DNA of 59,951 nt, taken from contig CAMARR010000013.1 of assembly GCA_945860915.1 (NCBI GenBank), positions 1-59,951 of the forward strand, read 5' to 3'. The translations under genes and the position numbers were made by a program. Below are positions 18,661 through 29,046 of the stretch, piece after piece; within the stretch, counting starts at the first letter, position 1, and each line of letters begins with the position of its first letter. The DNA is from Candidatus Kuenenia stuttgartensis. Lineage in GTDB: Bacteria > Planctomycetota > GCA-002687715 > CAIWVZ01. The notes beneath the pieces were generated by a model. That model was given only the letters and a program-made list of their open reading frames with translations. It had not been told where the DNA came from and did no database searches.

Positions 18661-20870
18661 TGTTCGGCCTTCCCGCAATGCTCGGGTGGCTCGCCGCAGC
18701 TGCGGTGCCCGTCCTCATCCACTTGCTCACGCGACAACGATGGCGGCGTGTCGAGTGGGGCGCGATGGAGTTCCTGCTCCGGGCAGTCAAGAAGCAACAA
18801 CGACGCGTGCGCCTCCAAGACCTTCTTCTCCTGCTCCTTCGTGTCGCGGCCGTCATCCTTCTGATTCTCGCGCTCGCCGAGCCTAAGCTCGCGAGCGCAG
18901 GCCTCCTAGGTGGCCAGGAAGAACGCCGCGAGGTCGTCCTCGTCGTCGATACTTCCTTCAGCATGGCGTTTCGTGAGTCAACGGGAGAGACGCCGTTTCG
19001 ACGCGCGGTGGAACGTGCGCGAGCCCTTGTGCGCGATCTGCAGTCGGCGCGTGGCGACACGGTCACCTTGATCACGGGAGGAAGCCCCGCGACACTCAAA
19101 CTGTCGCGCGATTCCGACATCAACCGTGTTGACGCTGAACTGGAGCGGCTTGAGACCAGCGACGCGGTCACAGACCTCCCTGGCGCATTGCGCACGGTTG
19201 TCGCGAAGCTAGACGATCTTCCTCGTGGCGTTGAAGTCTTCATTCTCAGCGACCTCCAACGCGTAGCGCTGAACCCCGGCGGCGAAGATGGCAGTAAGGC
19301 TTTCGACGGCCTCATCACCACGATCAAGCAGAAGGGCTCGTCGATCACGCTTGTTCCATGCGGACGCGGGACGGCCGACAACCTCGCGATCACTTCGGTG
19401 ACCATGGCGTCGAAACTCGCACAGGTCGGACGCCCGACACGATTCGCCGTCATGGTGCGGAACTTTGGAACCCGACCATCGGGCGGCGTCGTCAACTTCA
19501 CAGTGGATGGAGCAGACGCCGGCGGCGACGCAGCGACAATCGACGTGATCGAGGCGGGTAAGGAATCGGTAGTTGACTTCCGTCACACCTTCACCGAGAC
19601 CGGCCCGCACCTTGTGGAGGCGCGCTTCGTCACCGACGCCCTCGAAACCGACAACCGGCGGGCCCTTTCGGTGATCGTGCAGAACCGCGTTTCTACGCTT
19701 CTCATCGACGGCTCTCCCGCGGGCTCATCGGACGAGGGTGCAGCGTACTTCCTGTCGGCGGCACTCGACCCCGCCGGTGCCGATGACCGACGAGGTGCAT
19801 TCGAAGTCAGCGTGAGCGATGAGATCGGGCTCGAACGTGCCGATCTGTCAAATTCATCTCTCGTCATTCTTGCAAATGTGGGAACGATCTCGCCCCGCCG
19901 TGGCGATGACCTCGAGGCTTTCGTCGCCAAGGGCGGCGGCCTTCTGATCTTCGCTGGGGACCGCCTCCGTGGCCCTCAGGTCGATGCGGCCTTGTGGCGC
20001 GACGGCAAGGGTCTCCTTCCAGGTAGGCCGGGCGACGTCGTCGGCAACGATGACACGTCTGACGCCGGATTCGAATTGACACTTACCAGCGCCGAGCGAG
20101 GTCCGCTTCGTTACTTCACCGACGAGCGCGTGCAGGCGCTCATCCCTGCCATCCCGTTCCGAAAGATCCTCCCCGTCACGATCAACGCGGACGACACCAC
20201 CGTGACGACGTATGCGCGTTTCCTGCATCGCAAGCAGCAAGGCACGCCCCCATATCCGGCGGTACTCGAACGACCCTACGGAGCAGGTCGGGTGCTCCTC
20301 GTCGCAACGACGGCGAGTCGGCACTGGAACGACCTCGCGGCATTCCCCACTTACGTTCCGTTCGTGCGCGAGATGGCATACCACCTCGTCCGGCGTGCTT
20401 CCGACCTTGAGAACCTCACCGTAGGCGGCTCGTGGCGTGGTGAAATCGAAGGCTCGGTGAGAAAAGCGACTCTTTCGCACAACGGCCGGCCCATCCGCGA
20501 GCTCGACGCGCTTGCAGTGCCGAACAAGGAACGTCGCTACGAGATAAGAACCGACACGCTTGATCGCGCGGGAACATGGCGGCTCGAGTTCCCGCCAAGT
20601 GACGATGGAAAGGTCACCCCACCCATTCGCCTCGCGGTCAATGTGGACCCGCTCGAGTCTGACCTCGCACGCCTGACACCGGATGCCATGGTTTCCAGAT
20701 TCCCGGCTGGCACGCTGCGCGTGGTCGAAGATCCTTCGGCCAAGGCCAGTGCCGCCAACAGCGAGTCGGATGGCAGGCTTTGGTGGTGGTGCCTCATTGG
20801 GGCCTTCGTGCTCTTCCTAGCTGAGTCCTTTGTCGGGCAGTGGATCGGCAAGAGTCGAGGGGGCGCCTGA
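18660..20870 (+). CDS. BatA-type membrane VWA protein
   Basis: 736 residues. The N-terminus is the BatA/aerotolerance domain: a first membrane helix, LLTRQRWRRVEWGAMEFL, and a second helix (LLLLLLRVAAVILLILAL). A VWA domain with VVDTSFSM (DxSxS MIDAS) follows at about residues 95-240, then Ig-like and alpha/beta regions and a last membrane helix (WWWCLIGAFVLFLAE). The bulk probably faces the periplasm and the MIDAS site is complete. It is coupled by TGATG on both sides. Such proteins are thought to be MoxR clients; the exact role is unknown. Confidence 0.88.
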   Translation: MFGLPAMLGWLAAAAVPVLIHLLTRQRWRRVEWGAMEFLLRAVKKQQRRVRLQDLLLLLLRVAAVILLILALAEPKLASAGLLGGQEERREVVLVVDTSFSMAFRESTGETPFRRAVERARALVRDLQSARGDTVTLITGGSPATLKLSRDSDINRVDAELERLETSDAVTDLPGALRTVVAKLDDLPRGVEVFILSDLQRVALNPGGEDGSKAFDGLITTIKQKGSSITLVPCGRGTADNLAITSVTMASKLAQVGRPTRFAVMVRNFGTRPSGGVVNFTVDGADAGGDAATIDVIEAGKESVVDFRHTFTETGPHLVEARFVTDALETDNRRALSVIVQNRVSTLLIDGSPAGSSDEGAAYFLSAALDPAGADDRRGAFEVSVSDEIGLERADLSNSSLVILANVGTISPRRGDDLEAFVAKGGGLLIFAGDRLRGPQVDAALWRDGKGLLPGRPGDVVGNDDTSDAGFELTLTSAERGPLRYFTDERVQALIPAIPFRKILPVTINADDTTVTTYARFLHRKQQGTPPYPAVLERPYGAGRVLLVATTASRHWNDLAAFPTYVPFVREMAYHLVRRASDLENLTVGGSWRGEIEGSVRKATLSHNGRPIRELDALAVPNKERRYEIRTDTLDRAGTWRLEFPPSDDGKVTPPIRLAVNVDPLESDLARLTPDAMVSRFPAGTLRVVEDPSAKASAANSESDGRLWWWCLIGAFVLFLAESFVGQWIGKSRGGA

Positions 20871-23257
20871 TGTCTCCTCAACACATCGAAGGCGTCCGCG
20901 AAGGGCTTGTGTTCCGAGATGCGCCGGCCCCTTGGGTGATCTGGCTTGTCATCGTTCCGCTCGTCATTTGGTTCACCTGGGGCATCTATCGCCTCTCGGG
21001 TGAAGCGTCTACGGGTGTCCGCCGACTATTGATCGCTCTTCGTATCGGCTTGCTGCTTTCACTTCTGGCATTGATTTTTAATCCGTCACGCGAAACCCTC
21101 GTCGTCGAGAAGCAGAAGACTGTCGTCGCTGTGCTCGTAGACACATCTGCGTCAATGTCGCATCGCGATGGATTTGAATCATCAGCCGCAACATGGGAAT
21201 CGCTGCGCATCACAGCCAATCTGCCAGCGGGGACACCCGCCGGAGATCGCACTCGACTCGACCTCGTCAAAGCGGTTCTTGACCAACCTGAGCGGAAGCG
21301 CTTAGATGAGCTCGCAAAGGACCACGACGTCAGGGTTTATTCGTTTGGTGAAGCCCTGCAGCAAATCGCAGGAGTCTCAAACCTCGAAGCCCGCGAACGC
21401 GTCACATCACTTGGGACCGCAATCGAACGCGTCCTCGACGAACCGGATCTGCGCAGTCGCGCCGTCGGCGGCATCGTCGTCGTTTCAGACGGCAAAGTCA
21501 CAGCGGGTGTGGGCCTCGATGTGGCCGCGGCGGCTGCGAAGCGTCGGCGGATCCCTATTCACACCGTAGGAGTCGGCGATCCTGCGGCACTTCGCGATCT
21601 AGAGCTTCTCGCTGTCCGCGCTGACACCGTGGCCCTTAAGGACGACGAGCTTATCGTCGGCATGAAAGTACGTAACCGAGGGTTCCCTGGAGGCGCTGCC
21701 ACTCTTCGCATCACCGATGTGAAGGATGGCCGAGAAATCGCGCGCGAGGCCGTGGCGCTGCCCGACGACGGCGGTGAAACCTCCTACGACATTCGATTTA
21801 AGCCGCAGATCGAGGGTGAGCAACAGTGGAAGTTGGAAGTTGTTGCGCTTCCCGGCGAACACACGGTCGAGAACAACTACAAGATCCACTCCATTCGCAT
21901 CCGGAGCAGCCGCCTCACGGTGCTGTATGTAGAAGGCGTTCCTCGGTGGGAGTACCGGAAGTTCAAGAACTTCCTGGTGCGCGGCCAGGACGCGTTCACC
22001 GCGTACTCCTTGCTGCTTGGGTCGACCGCTATTCAGGAGGCCACGGCGTTGCCGGGTGTCGTCCCGCTTGAAGACTTCCCGCGCACCGAGGAGGAGCTTT
22101 CGAGGTTCGACGTGATCGTCTTTGGCGATGTTGATCCTGATGCTCAGGATCGCATCGGCGTCGACGCGGCAGAGCGCCGCAAAGTGTTCGAAAATGTGCG
22201 GCGCTTCACCGAGAACGGCGGGGGCTTCATGATGCTTGCCGGTGAGAGTTTCTCGCCTCGCGCATGGAAGGACACACCTCTCGAAGACCTGCTACCGGTT
22301 GTGATGGATCCAACGGAGGATGCAGCGGGATCGCGAGAGCTTCTCACTGCATGGAAGCCCCGACTGACGGCGCTCGGTCGCGTCCACCCGATCATGCAGC
22401 TCGACGGCGACACCGAGACCAACCGCAAGCTCTGGGAAGACCCCGAGTACTTAAAGGGTTTCTTTTGGTGGTCACGCATCAAGAAGGCCAAGCCAGGCGC
22501 ACAGGTGCTCGCAGAGCATCCAACCGAACGAACGACGGAAGGCCGCCCCTTTCCCGTTATCGTGTCCGGAGCCTTCGGCGAAGGCCCGACTGTTTTCGTC
22601 GGCTATGACGAGACCTGGCGTTGGTTCCATTTGCATGGCCCAAAGTATGCCCACCAATGGTGGGGCAATATCATTCGATATCTAGGCCGCGCTCGGCTCT
22701 ACGCTGGCGACAAGCGCTTCCGACTGGTGTCGAATCGCTCGGCTTACGATGTGAGCGACCGCGCCACGCTGACCGCCTACGTCAAAGAGAAGGACTATCG
22801 CCCCTCGGCTAAGCCCGAGATCGAAGTGGTTGTCCGGGCGCCAGCAGGTACTGATCCCGAACGCCGGGTGGTCATGAAACGTGTGGATGACGGCGTGTAC
22901 GAGCGGTCCTTCACTGTCGAGGAAGCCGGAATTTGGGTCGCGTGGCTTCCGCCTGAAGAGGGACTCGGCGACGACAAGATCGCTCCTATTTCATTCAACG
23001 TTCGGCTCTCCGACATCGAGAACCGTGAGCCCGTGCTTGACGAACCAGCACTGAAGCGGCTTTCCGGCGAAACCGGCGGCAAGTATGTCACACTCGCGGA
23101 ATGGGACGCGCTCGCCAGCACGATCGGCGCCGAAACCGTTGAGGTGCCCCGCCGACGTGAGTTCCGCGACATTCGCCGAGAACTTTGGATCCCAATCATC
23201 GCGATCTTCCTTGCGACGGCCGAATGGATACTGAGGAAGCGCTTCCGCTATCCGTAA
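20870..23257 (+). CDS. Membrane VWA protein with GATase-like domain, cysteine-free
   Basis: 795 residues. Two N-terminal membrane helices are followed by a VWA domain with VLVDTSASMS (MIDAS), a beta-rich middle part, and from about residue 345 a class I glutamine-amidotransferase-like fold (LYVEGVPRWEYRKF, then ENGGGFMMLAGESF). A C-terminal helix precedes a basic end. The site where an amidotransferase has its nucleophilic Cys reads AGESFS, and I found no cysteine in the whole protein, so it cannot be an active amidotransferase. The start overlaps the upstream stop as TGATG. A longer frame opens 10 codons earlier inside the BatA gene. Confidence 0.85.
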   Translation: MSPQHIEGVREGLVFRDAPAPWVIWLVIVPLVIWFTWGIYRLSGEASTGVRRLLIALRIGLLLSLLALIFNPSRETLVVEKQKTVVAVLVDTSASMSHRDGFESSAATWESLRITANLPAGTPAGDRTRLDLVKAVLDQPERKRLDELAKDHDVRVYSFGEALQQIAGVSNLEARERVTSLGTAIERVLDEPDLRSRAVGGIVVVSDGKVTAGVGLDVAAAAAKRRRIPIHTVGVGDPAALRDLELLAVRADTVALKDDELIVGMKVRNRGFPGGAATLRITDVKDGREIAREAVALPDDGGETSYDIRFKPQIEGEQQWKLEVVALPGEHTVENNYKIHSIRIRSSRLTVLYVEGVPRWEYRKFKNFLVRGQDAFTAYSLLLGSTAIQEATALPGVVPLEDFPRTEEELSRFDVIVFGDVDPDAQDRIGVDAAERRKVFENVRRFTENGGGFMMLAGESFSPRAWKDTPLEDLLPVVMDPTEDAAGSRELLTAWKPRLTALGRVHPIMQLDGDTETNRKLWEDPEYLKGFFWWSRIKKAKPGAQVLAEHPTERTTEGRPFPVIVSGAFGEGPTVFVGYDETWRWFHLHGPKYAHQWWGNIIRYLGRARLYAGDKRFRLVSNRSAYDVSDRATLTAYVKEKDYRPSAKPEIEVVVRAPAGTDPERRVVMKRVDDGVYERSFTVEEAGIWVAWLPPEEGLGDDKIAPISFNVRLSDIENREPVLDEPALKRLSGETGGKYVTLAEWDALASTIGAETVEVPRRREFRDIRRELWIPIIAIFLATAEWILRKRFRYP

Positions 23258-23264
23258 ACATCGC

Positions 23265-26200
23265 ATGAACCGATTCTCTGCAGCTCTTGTTTTCCTAGCT
23301 TCATTCGCTGCGGCCCAGCGATGGGATAGCCCCGGCAATACAAGCAAGGTCTCGGTTCCTGACGAGCAAGGTCGCGAGCCACTAGAACTCATCGCCAAAT
23401 CGGCCGCTCAAGGCGAATTCGATCGTGCTCTTGATCTCCTCCAAGGGCTTCTCGATCGTTATCCGGAGAAAGTTGTCGAGTCCGTTCGAGCGCAGCGAAG
23501 CCCAAGCGAGACAGATCATATCGTTCCAGGTGACATCTACGTTGGCCTCCGAACTGCTGTAATGGAGCGAATTCTCGCGCTGCCAGACGGTCTCCTCCGA
23601 TACCGCACGCGCGAGGACGGGGCCGCAGCCAAAGGGTTGGCTGCGGGAATCGCATCGCGTGATGAAGCGCAGTTGCGTCGAGTCATGACAAGTCGTTGGC
23701 TCACGACGAGCGGGCCCGCTGCGGCCTCGGCGCTTGCCGATCTCTTGTTCGAGGACGGCCGTCCAGAGGAGTCCGCCGCAGTAGCACATGCCGCAATTCG
23801 TGATGCCATGCCGGACCTCGATCTGCGATTGAAGGCCCAGCTCGGCGCTCGGCTCCTCGTCGCGCTTTCTTGCTTCAATTCCGGCAACGCACTCGCGGGC
23901 GTTCGCAAGGAACTAGGGGCGCTCACCATCGAGGTAGACGGCAGCGCCATTTCTCTCGAAGCACTCGCCGATCGGCTCAAGCCAAGTGTGGCAGCCTCGG
24001 ATCTGCCTACGGTGCCCACTCTGACTCCGTTCTCCTCCAAACCGCTTTTTGCCAGGGGACTGAAGGTCCAAGAGACCCGTGATTCGTTCGATGGGGGCGA
24101 CTACTTCCGATCTTTCGGCCAAGACATCGTGGGCGCCGGACTCATCTTCGCCCCTGTGTATCCCGAGATCGTCGAGGGGGTCGCGTACTGGTGCGATGGC
24201 CTCACGCTGAATGCCGTCAATCTCATCACGGGCGAGAACGCCTGGCCGCCCGTTGAGGGTCCCTTCGGCGCCTTCGAGGGGCGACGAAACTGGAACCTCT
24301 CCCACGGCGTGACCTACGACCGCGGTGTCGTGTTCACCTCACTAGAGGACGAACCGTCAATCCGTCGTGATGGTCGCGGGACTCCGTTTGGCTACACGCC
24401 GATTGAGACAATTCCATCGCGAAAACTCGTCGCTGTCGACGCGTCTACGGGCGACACGATCTGGAGCCACCTCGGTGGCGGCTCCTCCGACCTGCCGTCG
24501 GAAGATCGTGATTTCCTGAGGCGAATCACGGTCAATTCCGTCCCCCTCGTTTCTGGTGAACGGGTCTACGTCGGTGTGACCTACTACGTCGGAGGCTTCC
24601 GTCATTGGCTCTGTGCGTTCGACAGGACGACGGGACGACTCGTTTGGAAGACTTACGTCGCCCGCGGGCAAGCCGAGCAGAACATGTTCGGACGTCCCGT
24701 GAAGGAAGCGGTGCCAAGCCAAGTGGGGCTTCACCGAGGGACCCTAGTTTATTCGACCAACATAGGCGTCGTGACCGGTATCGATGCCGCGACGGGTGTC
24801 ACACGTTGGGTCTCCTCATACTCGCAAGACCTCATTCCCGTAACCGAGGGCCAACGCACCATCGAGCGGTTCCCTGGATGGGTAGCGGGCAGACCGTCGT
24901 TCTTTGAGAACTTCGCATTCGTGGCGCCCACCGACGCACTTTGGGCCTATGCCGTCAACATGAACGACGGCAAGCTCACACCGATTGAAGACGAGGCGCG
25001 CGAAGAGCGCATGGCGCGAACCAAGCAGAATCAATTCCGCCATTTCCTCGGAGTGCACGATGGGCTCGCGATCGCCTCTGGTCGATGGTTGACTGCATTC
25101 GACATCACGGGACTTGCGGAAGGAAAACCCATCGTCTTCAAGTGGAAGGCGGGGGGCATTGGCGGCAACGACCCGCTCGGCCGCCCATCGATCACAAATG
25201 GGCGAATCACTTGGCTGTCGTTATCGAGCGGAGGCGCGAATGGTCCGCCTCGCACCAAAGTGATCATAGCCGACATTCGCAGCGGCAAAGCGCTCGACGA
25301 ACGCAGACTAGATCCACCGGCAATGCCAGGCAACCTCGTGCTTACCGACGAGGCCGCAATCATCGCGGGTACTTCGAGCATCACTGCGTGGTTTGACGCG
25401 GGCCCCGTCGCCACGCGTTTGGACGCGCGGCTCACAGCGAATCCCAAAGATTCTGAAGCGGCCCTCCGACGTGGCCAACTGGCTTTGGCGCAGCGCCGTC
25501 CTGACTTGGCTGTGTCGCTCCTCGAGCGCGCAACGACCTCAATCGACGCGCGTGTTGCTAAGGAAGCATCGTCAAGCCTTCTCACGCTATGGCTCGACCT
25601 CGCCAAGAGTGGTGTGCCTATCGAAGGCGTCACGTTGAGTCCGTCGGATCGATTCTCGAAGGCAGTTTCGTTTGCAGTTACTCCCCGCCAGAAAGCCATG
25701 GTTCGCAAGGACGAATTGCTTGCTTCGCGACGTGGGGTTGACGTCGCTCTCATCCGCCGAGCCGCCCGCGCTCTTCTTGCTCTCAACAACGAGCCCATCC
25801 GGGTCGACGCACAGGCCGTTGAGATCGTCGCGATGCTCTCTGCGGGAAGCGATCTTCCCGCCAGCCTTTACGGCGCGTTGATCGGCGCAACCCTGCTTGA
25901 GGGGCCAGCACCCACCGACTCCATTAGTTTTTATCAGGAGATTCTCGCGAGGCATCCAGACACATCACTCGGCGGCAGTACCGGCACGACGGGGTTTCAA
26001 TTCGCCTATGACCGCATCCGATCTTTGATTGAGCAGCATGGTCCCAAGGTTTATTCGGACGAAGAGGCTGCGGCCAAGAAGGCCCTCGAGGCCGCGACTG
26101 CATCGAGGGACCCCGATGCGATCGCCGCAGTCGTCAACCGTTACCCGAACGCCGCGATTGCAGGCGAGGCTCAAGCGACATTGACCCAGGCTCTCCGCGA

Positions 26201-27758
26201 CGCGAAACGCGATCGTGACGTACTTCGCATCATCCAGCGTCAGATGCGTCGCTTGGGTCAGGTCGACGCATTGACCGCGATCGAGATGGCGCGTTCATTC
26301 ATCGCCGCAGGCCGCGGTGAAGCCGCACTTGATGTGCTTGACGCGATCGGCGCGCGGTTTCCAGAGGGCAGAATCGGTGCGGGAGCGCTACAAGAGTCGG
26401 TCCCACAGGTCATCGCGAGTCTCCGCGCAACACCCGCGGTAACAGCCGTTTCATCTCCGGCGGCACCAAAGAACATTCGACCAGGCCTCAAGGAAGGCTG
26501 GGTCGCGATGTCGAACAAGGATGGGGAACTCCCCTACCTCCTTTCGCCAACTGGCCGCGATCCTGCCTCCGCAACCCCTTTCGTGTACGCCTTCATCGAC
26601 GGCGAACTGCGAGCGATTGACGAAGCCTCCGGAGTGCTCCGGTGGAAGCGCGTTGCGAAGAATGGACTCCTAGCGCCACCTGCTTGGTATGAAGGCAAAC
26701 TAATCGTCGCTGCGGATGAAGATGTCGTCGCACTCGAAGCAGCGTCGGGCTCTGTTGAGTGGCAGTCGAGTATCGATGGCAAGCGGCTCGTTGCCATGGA
26801 CGCAAGTCACGGCAAGATCTGGCTTCTTTTGCGCGATGCGCGCAACCCGCGATCGGCGCTCCTTCGGGCCCTCGACGCGGCTTCAGGTGAGCTTGTCAGC
26901 GAGACTCGCTTGCCGGGTGGGACGAGCGACACCGCTTCGTTTGGCGCTGCAGCTATCACCCATTCTCGACTTTGGATTCTCGTTCGACTCGACAGCGCCG
27001 GCAGTGCCTATGTGATTGACGCGCTCACGGGTGACGTGGCAGCGCCCGCCATCCCTGTCGGCCGTTCCGGATCGCCGTTCCCTGCTCTCAGCTCGTCCGA
27101 CCTCGTCGTGACACAGACAGGCGGCGGACAAGGCCGCTCCATCCGCCTCACGGGGCGCGATGTGTTGAAACAAGAGGACGTCTGGCAGTGGAAGGGCGAC
27201 CGACTCGAGGACCTCACCGTTCTCGAACAGTCGCAGAGCGCTGTCGTCCTTGCTTCACAGTCTCGCACGGTCGAGGCCATCCCTAAGCGTCGTCGCGACA
27301 TCTTGCTGCTCAACCTGAACACGGGGATAGTCGCGCCATCGATCCCTCTCGCGACCGCTGAGGTCCCAAAGGATGCGTCGCTAACGGACAACCTGATTCT
27401 CGTTCGGCTTGCCGTGACATCCGAGTCAGGCCCCCAACCCACCTTCGTCAGGGCCTATCAACGGTCCAACGGTGTCCGTGCTTGGGAATCGATCCCCGAA
27501 ACAGGCTCGTCCCTCCGGGTCACGCTACACGTCGCGAAGGATTTCCTGCTCCTCCGGTCAAGTTCTCTCGATGAGACCGATGGACGGCGAAGCGGGGGAC
27601 GAACCGACCGTTTCAGGCTGATTGAACTCGCAAATGGCCTTCTGAAGGACGAATGGTCCGTCCGGGGCGACGAGAACCTGCCCGATGGCATCGATACGGA
27701 GCTTAGGAATGGGGCCGTCGTCATCGTTACAGGCGGCGGAGTGACCATTCGCAGGTAG
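23265..27758 (+). CDS. Giant secreted PQQ-like beta-propeller/TPR protein
   Basis: 1497 residues with a signal peptide (hydrophobic to about residue 17, ending FAAAQ). Two PQQ/outer-membrane-assembly-type propellers can be seen, one at about residues 275-690 and one at about 1075-1490. Both show the repeated pattern VDASTGDTIW, FDRTTGRLVW, IDEASGVLRW, LEAASGSVEW. Helical TPR-like segments lie before the first and between the two (for example LRRGQLALAQRRPDLAVSLL). No quinoprotein dehydrogenase residues were recognised. It starts seven bases after the upstream stop. It is probably a large periplasmic scaffold; the function is unknown. Confidence 0.85.
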   Translation: MNRFSAALVFLASFAAAQRWDSPGNTSKVSVPDEQGREPLELIAKSAAQGEFDRALDLLQGLLDRYPEKVVESVRAQRSPSETDHIVPGDIYVGLRTAVMERILALPDGLLRYRTREDGAAAKGLAAGIASRDEAQLRRVMTSRWLTTSGPAAASALADLLFEDGRPEESAAVAHAAIRDAMPDLDLRLKAQLGARLLVALSCFNSGNALAGVRKELGALTIEVDGSAISLEALADRLKPSVAASDLPTVPTLTPFSSKPLFARGLKVQETRDSFDGGDYFRSFGQDIVGAGLIFAPVYPEIVEGVAYWCDGLTLNAVNLITGENAWPPVEGPFGAFEGRRNWNLSHGVTYDRGVVFTSLEDEPSIRRDGRGTPFGYTPIETIPSRKLVAVDASTGDTIWSHLGGGSSDLPSEDRDFLRRITVNSVPLVSGERVYVGVTYYVGGFRHWLCAFDRTTGRLVWKTYVARGQAEQNMFGRPVKEAVPSQVGLHRGTLVYSTNIGVVTGIDAATGVTRWVSSYSQDLIPVTEGQRTIERFPGWVAGRPSFFENFAFVAPTDALWAYAVNMNDGKLTPIEDEAREERMARTKQNQFRHFLGVHDGLAIASGRWLTAFDITGLAEGKPIVFKWKAGGIGGNDPLGRPSITNGRITWLSLSSGGANGPPRTKVIIADIRSGKALDERRLDPPAMPGNLVLTDEAAIIAGTSSITAWFDAGPVATRLDARLTANPKDSEAALRRGQLALAQRRPDLAVSLLERATTSIDARVAKEASSSLLTLWLDLAKSGVPIEGVTLSPSDRFSKAVSFAVTPRQKAMVRKDELLASRRGVDVALIRRAARALLALNNEPIRVDAQAVEIVAMLSAGSDLPASLYGALIGATLLEGPAPTDSISFYQEILARHPDTSLGGSTGTTGFQFAYDRIRSLIEQHGPKVYSDEEAAAKKALEAATASRDPDAIAAVVNRYPNAAIAGEAQATLTQALRDAKRDRDVLRIIQRQMRRLGQVDALTAIEMARSFIAAGRGEAALDVLDAIGARFPEGRIGAGALQESVPQVIASLRATPAVTAVSSPAAPKNIRPGLKEGWVAMSNKDGELPYLLSPTGRDPASATPFVYAFIDGELRAIDEASGVLRWKRVAKNGLLAPPAWYEGKLIVAADEDVVALEAASGSVEWQSSIDGKRLVAMDASHGKIWLLLRDARNPRSALLRALDAASGELVSETRLPGGTSDTASFGAAAITHSRLWILVRLDSAGSAYVIDALTGDVAAPAIPVGRSGSPFPALSSSDLVVTQTGGGQGRSIRLTGRDVLKQEDVWQWKGDRLEDLTVLEQSQSAVVLASQSRTVEAIPKRRRDILLLNLNTGIVAPSIPLATAEVPKDASLTDNLILVRLAVTSESGPQPTFVRAYQRSNGVRAWESIPETGSSLRVTLHVAKDFLLLRSSSLDETDGRRSGGRTDRFRLIELANGLLKDEWSVRGDENLPDGIDTELRNGAVVIVTGGGVTIRR

Positions 27759-27792
27759 AATCAACAGCAAGCATCCGGCGCCAAGATTCCCA

Positions 27793-29046
27793 ATGAAAAT
27801 CACCTCCTCCGCCCCAACAATGGGCCTGCTCGCAGTAACCGTGCTCGGAACGGTTTTTGGCGGAGCTGTGCTGTGGAACCGGGTCACGTTCCCCTCGGAT
27901 GATTCGGAAGTCGTGGCCGTTGCGACCATCGCTCCGATCCCAGTGGCATCAACCGACGTGACGCACGCCGACACAGATTCCCCAAGCGAAGCCGAGCTTG
28001 ATGCCGTCTTCGGCGAGGCGGGCGCCAGGATCACGGCTCCAGCATTCGGCGAAGACGAACAGGTCAAGGGCGCCATCGAGCGCGCCTTGCGCTATCTCGC
28101 AAAATCGCAGGCGCCGAATGGCGCGTGGATCCAAGACATCGGATACAAGTTCAACGACTTCTATCAAGTGACCGCGTACGCAAAGCCCGACGTTGGCGTG
28201 ACGGCGCTCGCTCTCATGGCGTTTCTCTCGGGCGGCCACCTTCCCGGGCGTGGCGAATACGGGAAGGTCGTCGAAAAGGGCACCGACTTCATTCTCGGCG
28301 CAGTGGATCCCGAAACAGGATTCGTTTCGCTCGACGGTTCGCGCATGTACTCCCACGCCTTCGCGACCCTCTTCCTAGCCGAAATCTACGGCATGACGCA
28401 CCGCGCGGATGTGAAGCAAAAGCTTCAGCTCGCGGTGAACCTCATGGTGAAGTCACAGAATAAGCATGGCTCGTGGCGCTATGAACCAGACTCCGAAGAA
28501 TCGGACATGTCGGTCACCGTGTGCCAAGTCATGGCATTAAGAGCGGCGCGCAATATCGGCATCCGAGTACCGAAGTCGACGGTCGACCGCGCATACGGCT
28601 ATGTCGTTCGTTCGGGAATCACTTATGGGTCTGAGGCTGGGGGATTCAAGTATCAAGAGAAGGAAGCGACACGCACTTCGTTTCCACTTACCGCCGCCGG
28701 CGTTGCAACACTTCACAATGCCGGTGTCTACGACTCCAAGCTCATTCGCTCGGGCATCGAATATCTGAAGGCGAGCATGTCGGGAATCTACCGCTCGTAC
28801 GCGGGACATTACTTCTATTGGTACGGCCACTACTACGCATCTCAGGTGTTCTTCACGGCGGCTGACAACGGCACGAACCATTGGGAGTCTTTCTATTGGC
28901 CGCGCATCCGACTTGAGTTGCTCGGGACGCAACAAGAGAACGGTTCGTGGAAGAACACCGTGGGTCCCGGCAGCGTCTTCGCAACAGCCGTTGCGTCCAT
29001 CATCTTGCAGATTCCCTACCAGTACCTCCCGATCTTCCAGAGGTGA
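27793..29046 (+). CDS. Membrane-anchored prenyltransferase/squalene-oxidase repeat protein
   Basis: 417 residues. One N-terminal membrane helix is followed by an acidic linker and an alpha/alpha toroid with repeats such as SQAPNGAWIQD, SQNKHGSWRYEP and TQQENGSWKN, the QW-like pattern of terpene cyclases. The catalytic DxDD of squalene-hopene cyclase is absent; the equivalent region reads DSEESDMSVT. Planctomycetes code many such toroids outside terpene pathways, so it is read as a non-enzymatic or unknown-enzyme homologue. The stop overlaps the next ATG (TGATG). Confidence 0.82.
   Translation: MKITSSAPTMGLLAVTVLGTVFGGAVLWNRVTFPSDDSEVVAVATIAPIPVASTDVTHADTDSPSEAELDAVFGEAGARITAPAFGEDEQVKGAIERALRYLAKSQAPNGAWIQDIGYKFNDFYQVTAYAKPDVGVTALALMAFLSGGHLPGRGEYGKVVEKGTDFILGAVDPETGFVSLDGSRMYSHAFATLFLAEIYGMTHRADVKQKLQLAVNLMVKSQNKHGSWRYEPDSEESDMSVTVCQVMALRAARNIGIRVPKSTVDRAYGYVVRSGITYGSEAGGFKYQEKEATRTSFPLTAAGVATLHNAGVYDSKLIRSGIEYLKASMSGIYRSYAGHYFYWYGHYYASQVFFTAADNGTNHWESFYWPRIRLELLGTQQENGSWKNTVGPGSVFATAVASIILQIPYQYLPIFQR

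Noticed and set aside
27793..29046. Squalene-hopene cyclase
   Set aside because: The DxDD motif is missing and the protein is too short, with an N-terminal anchor.
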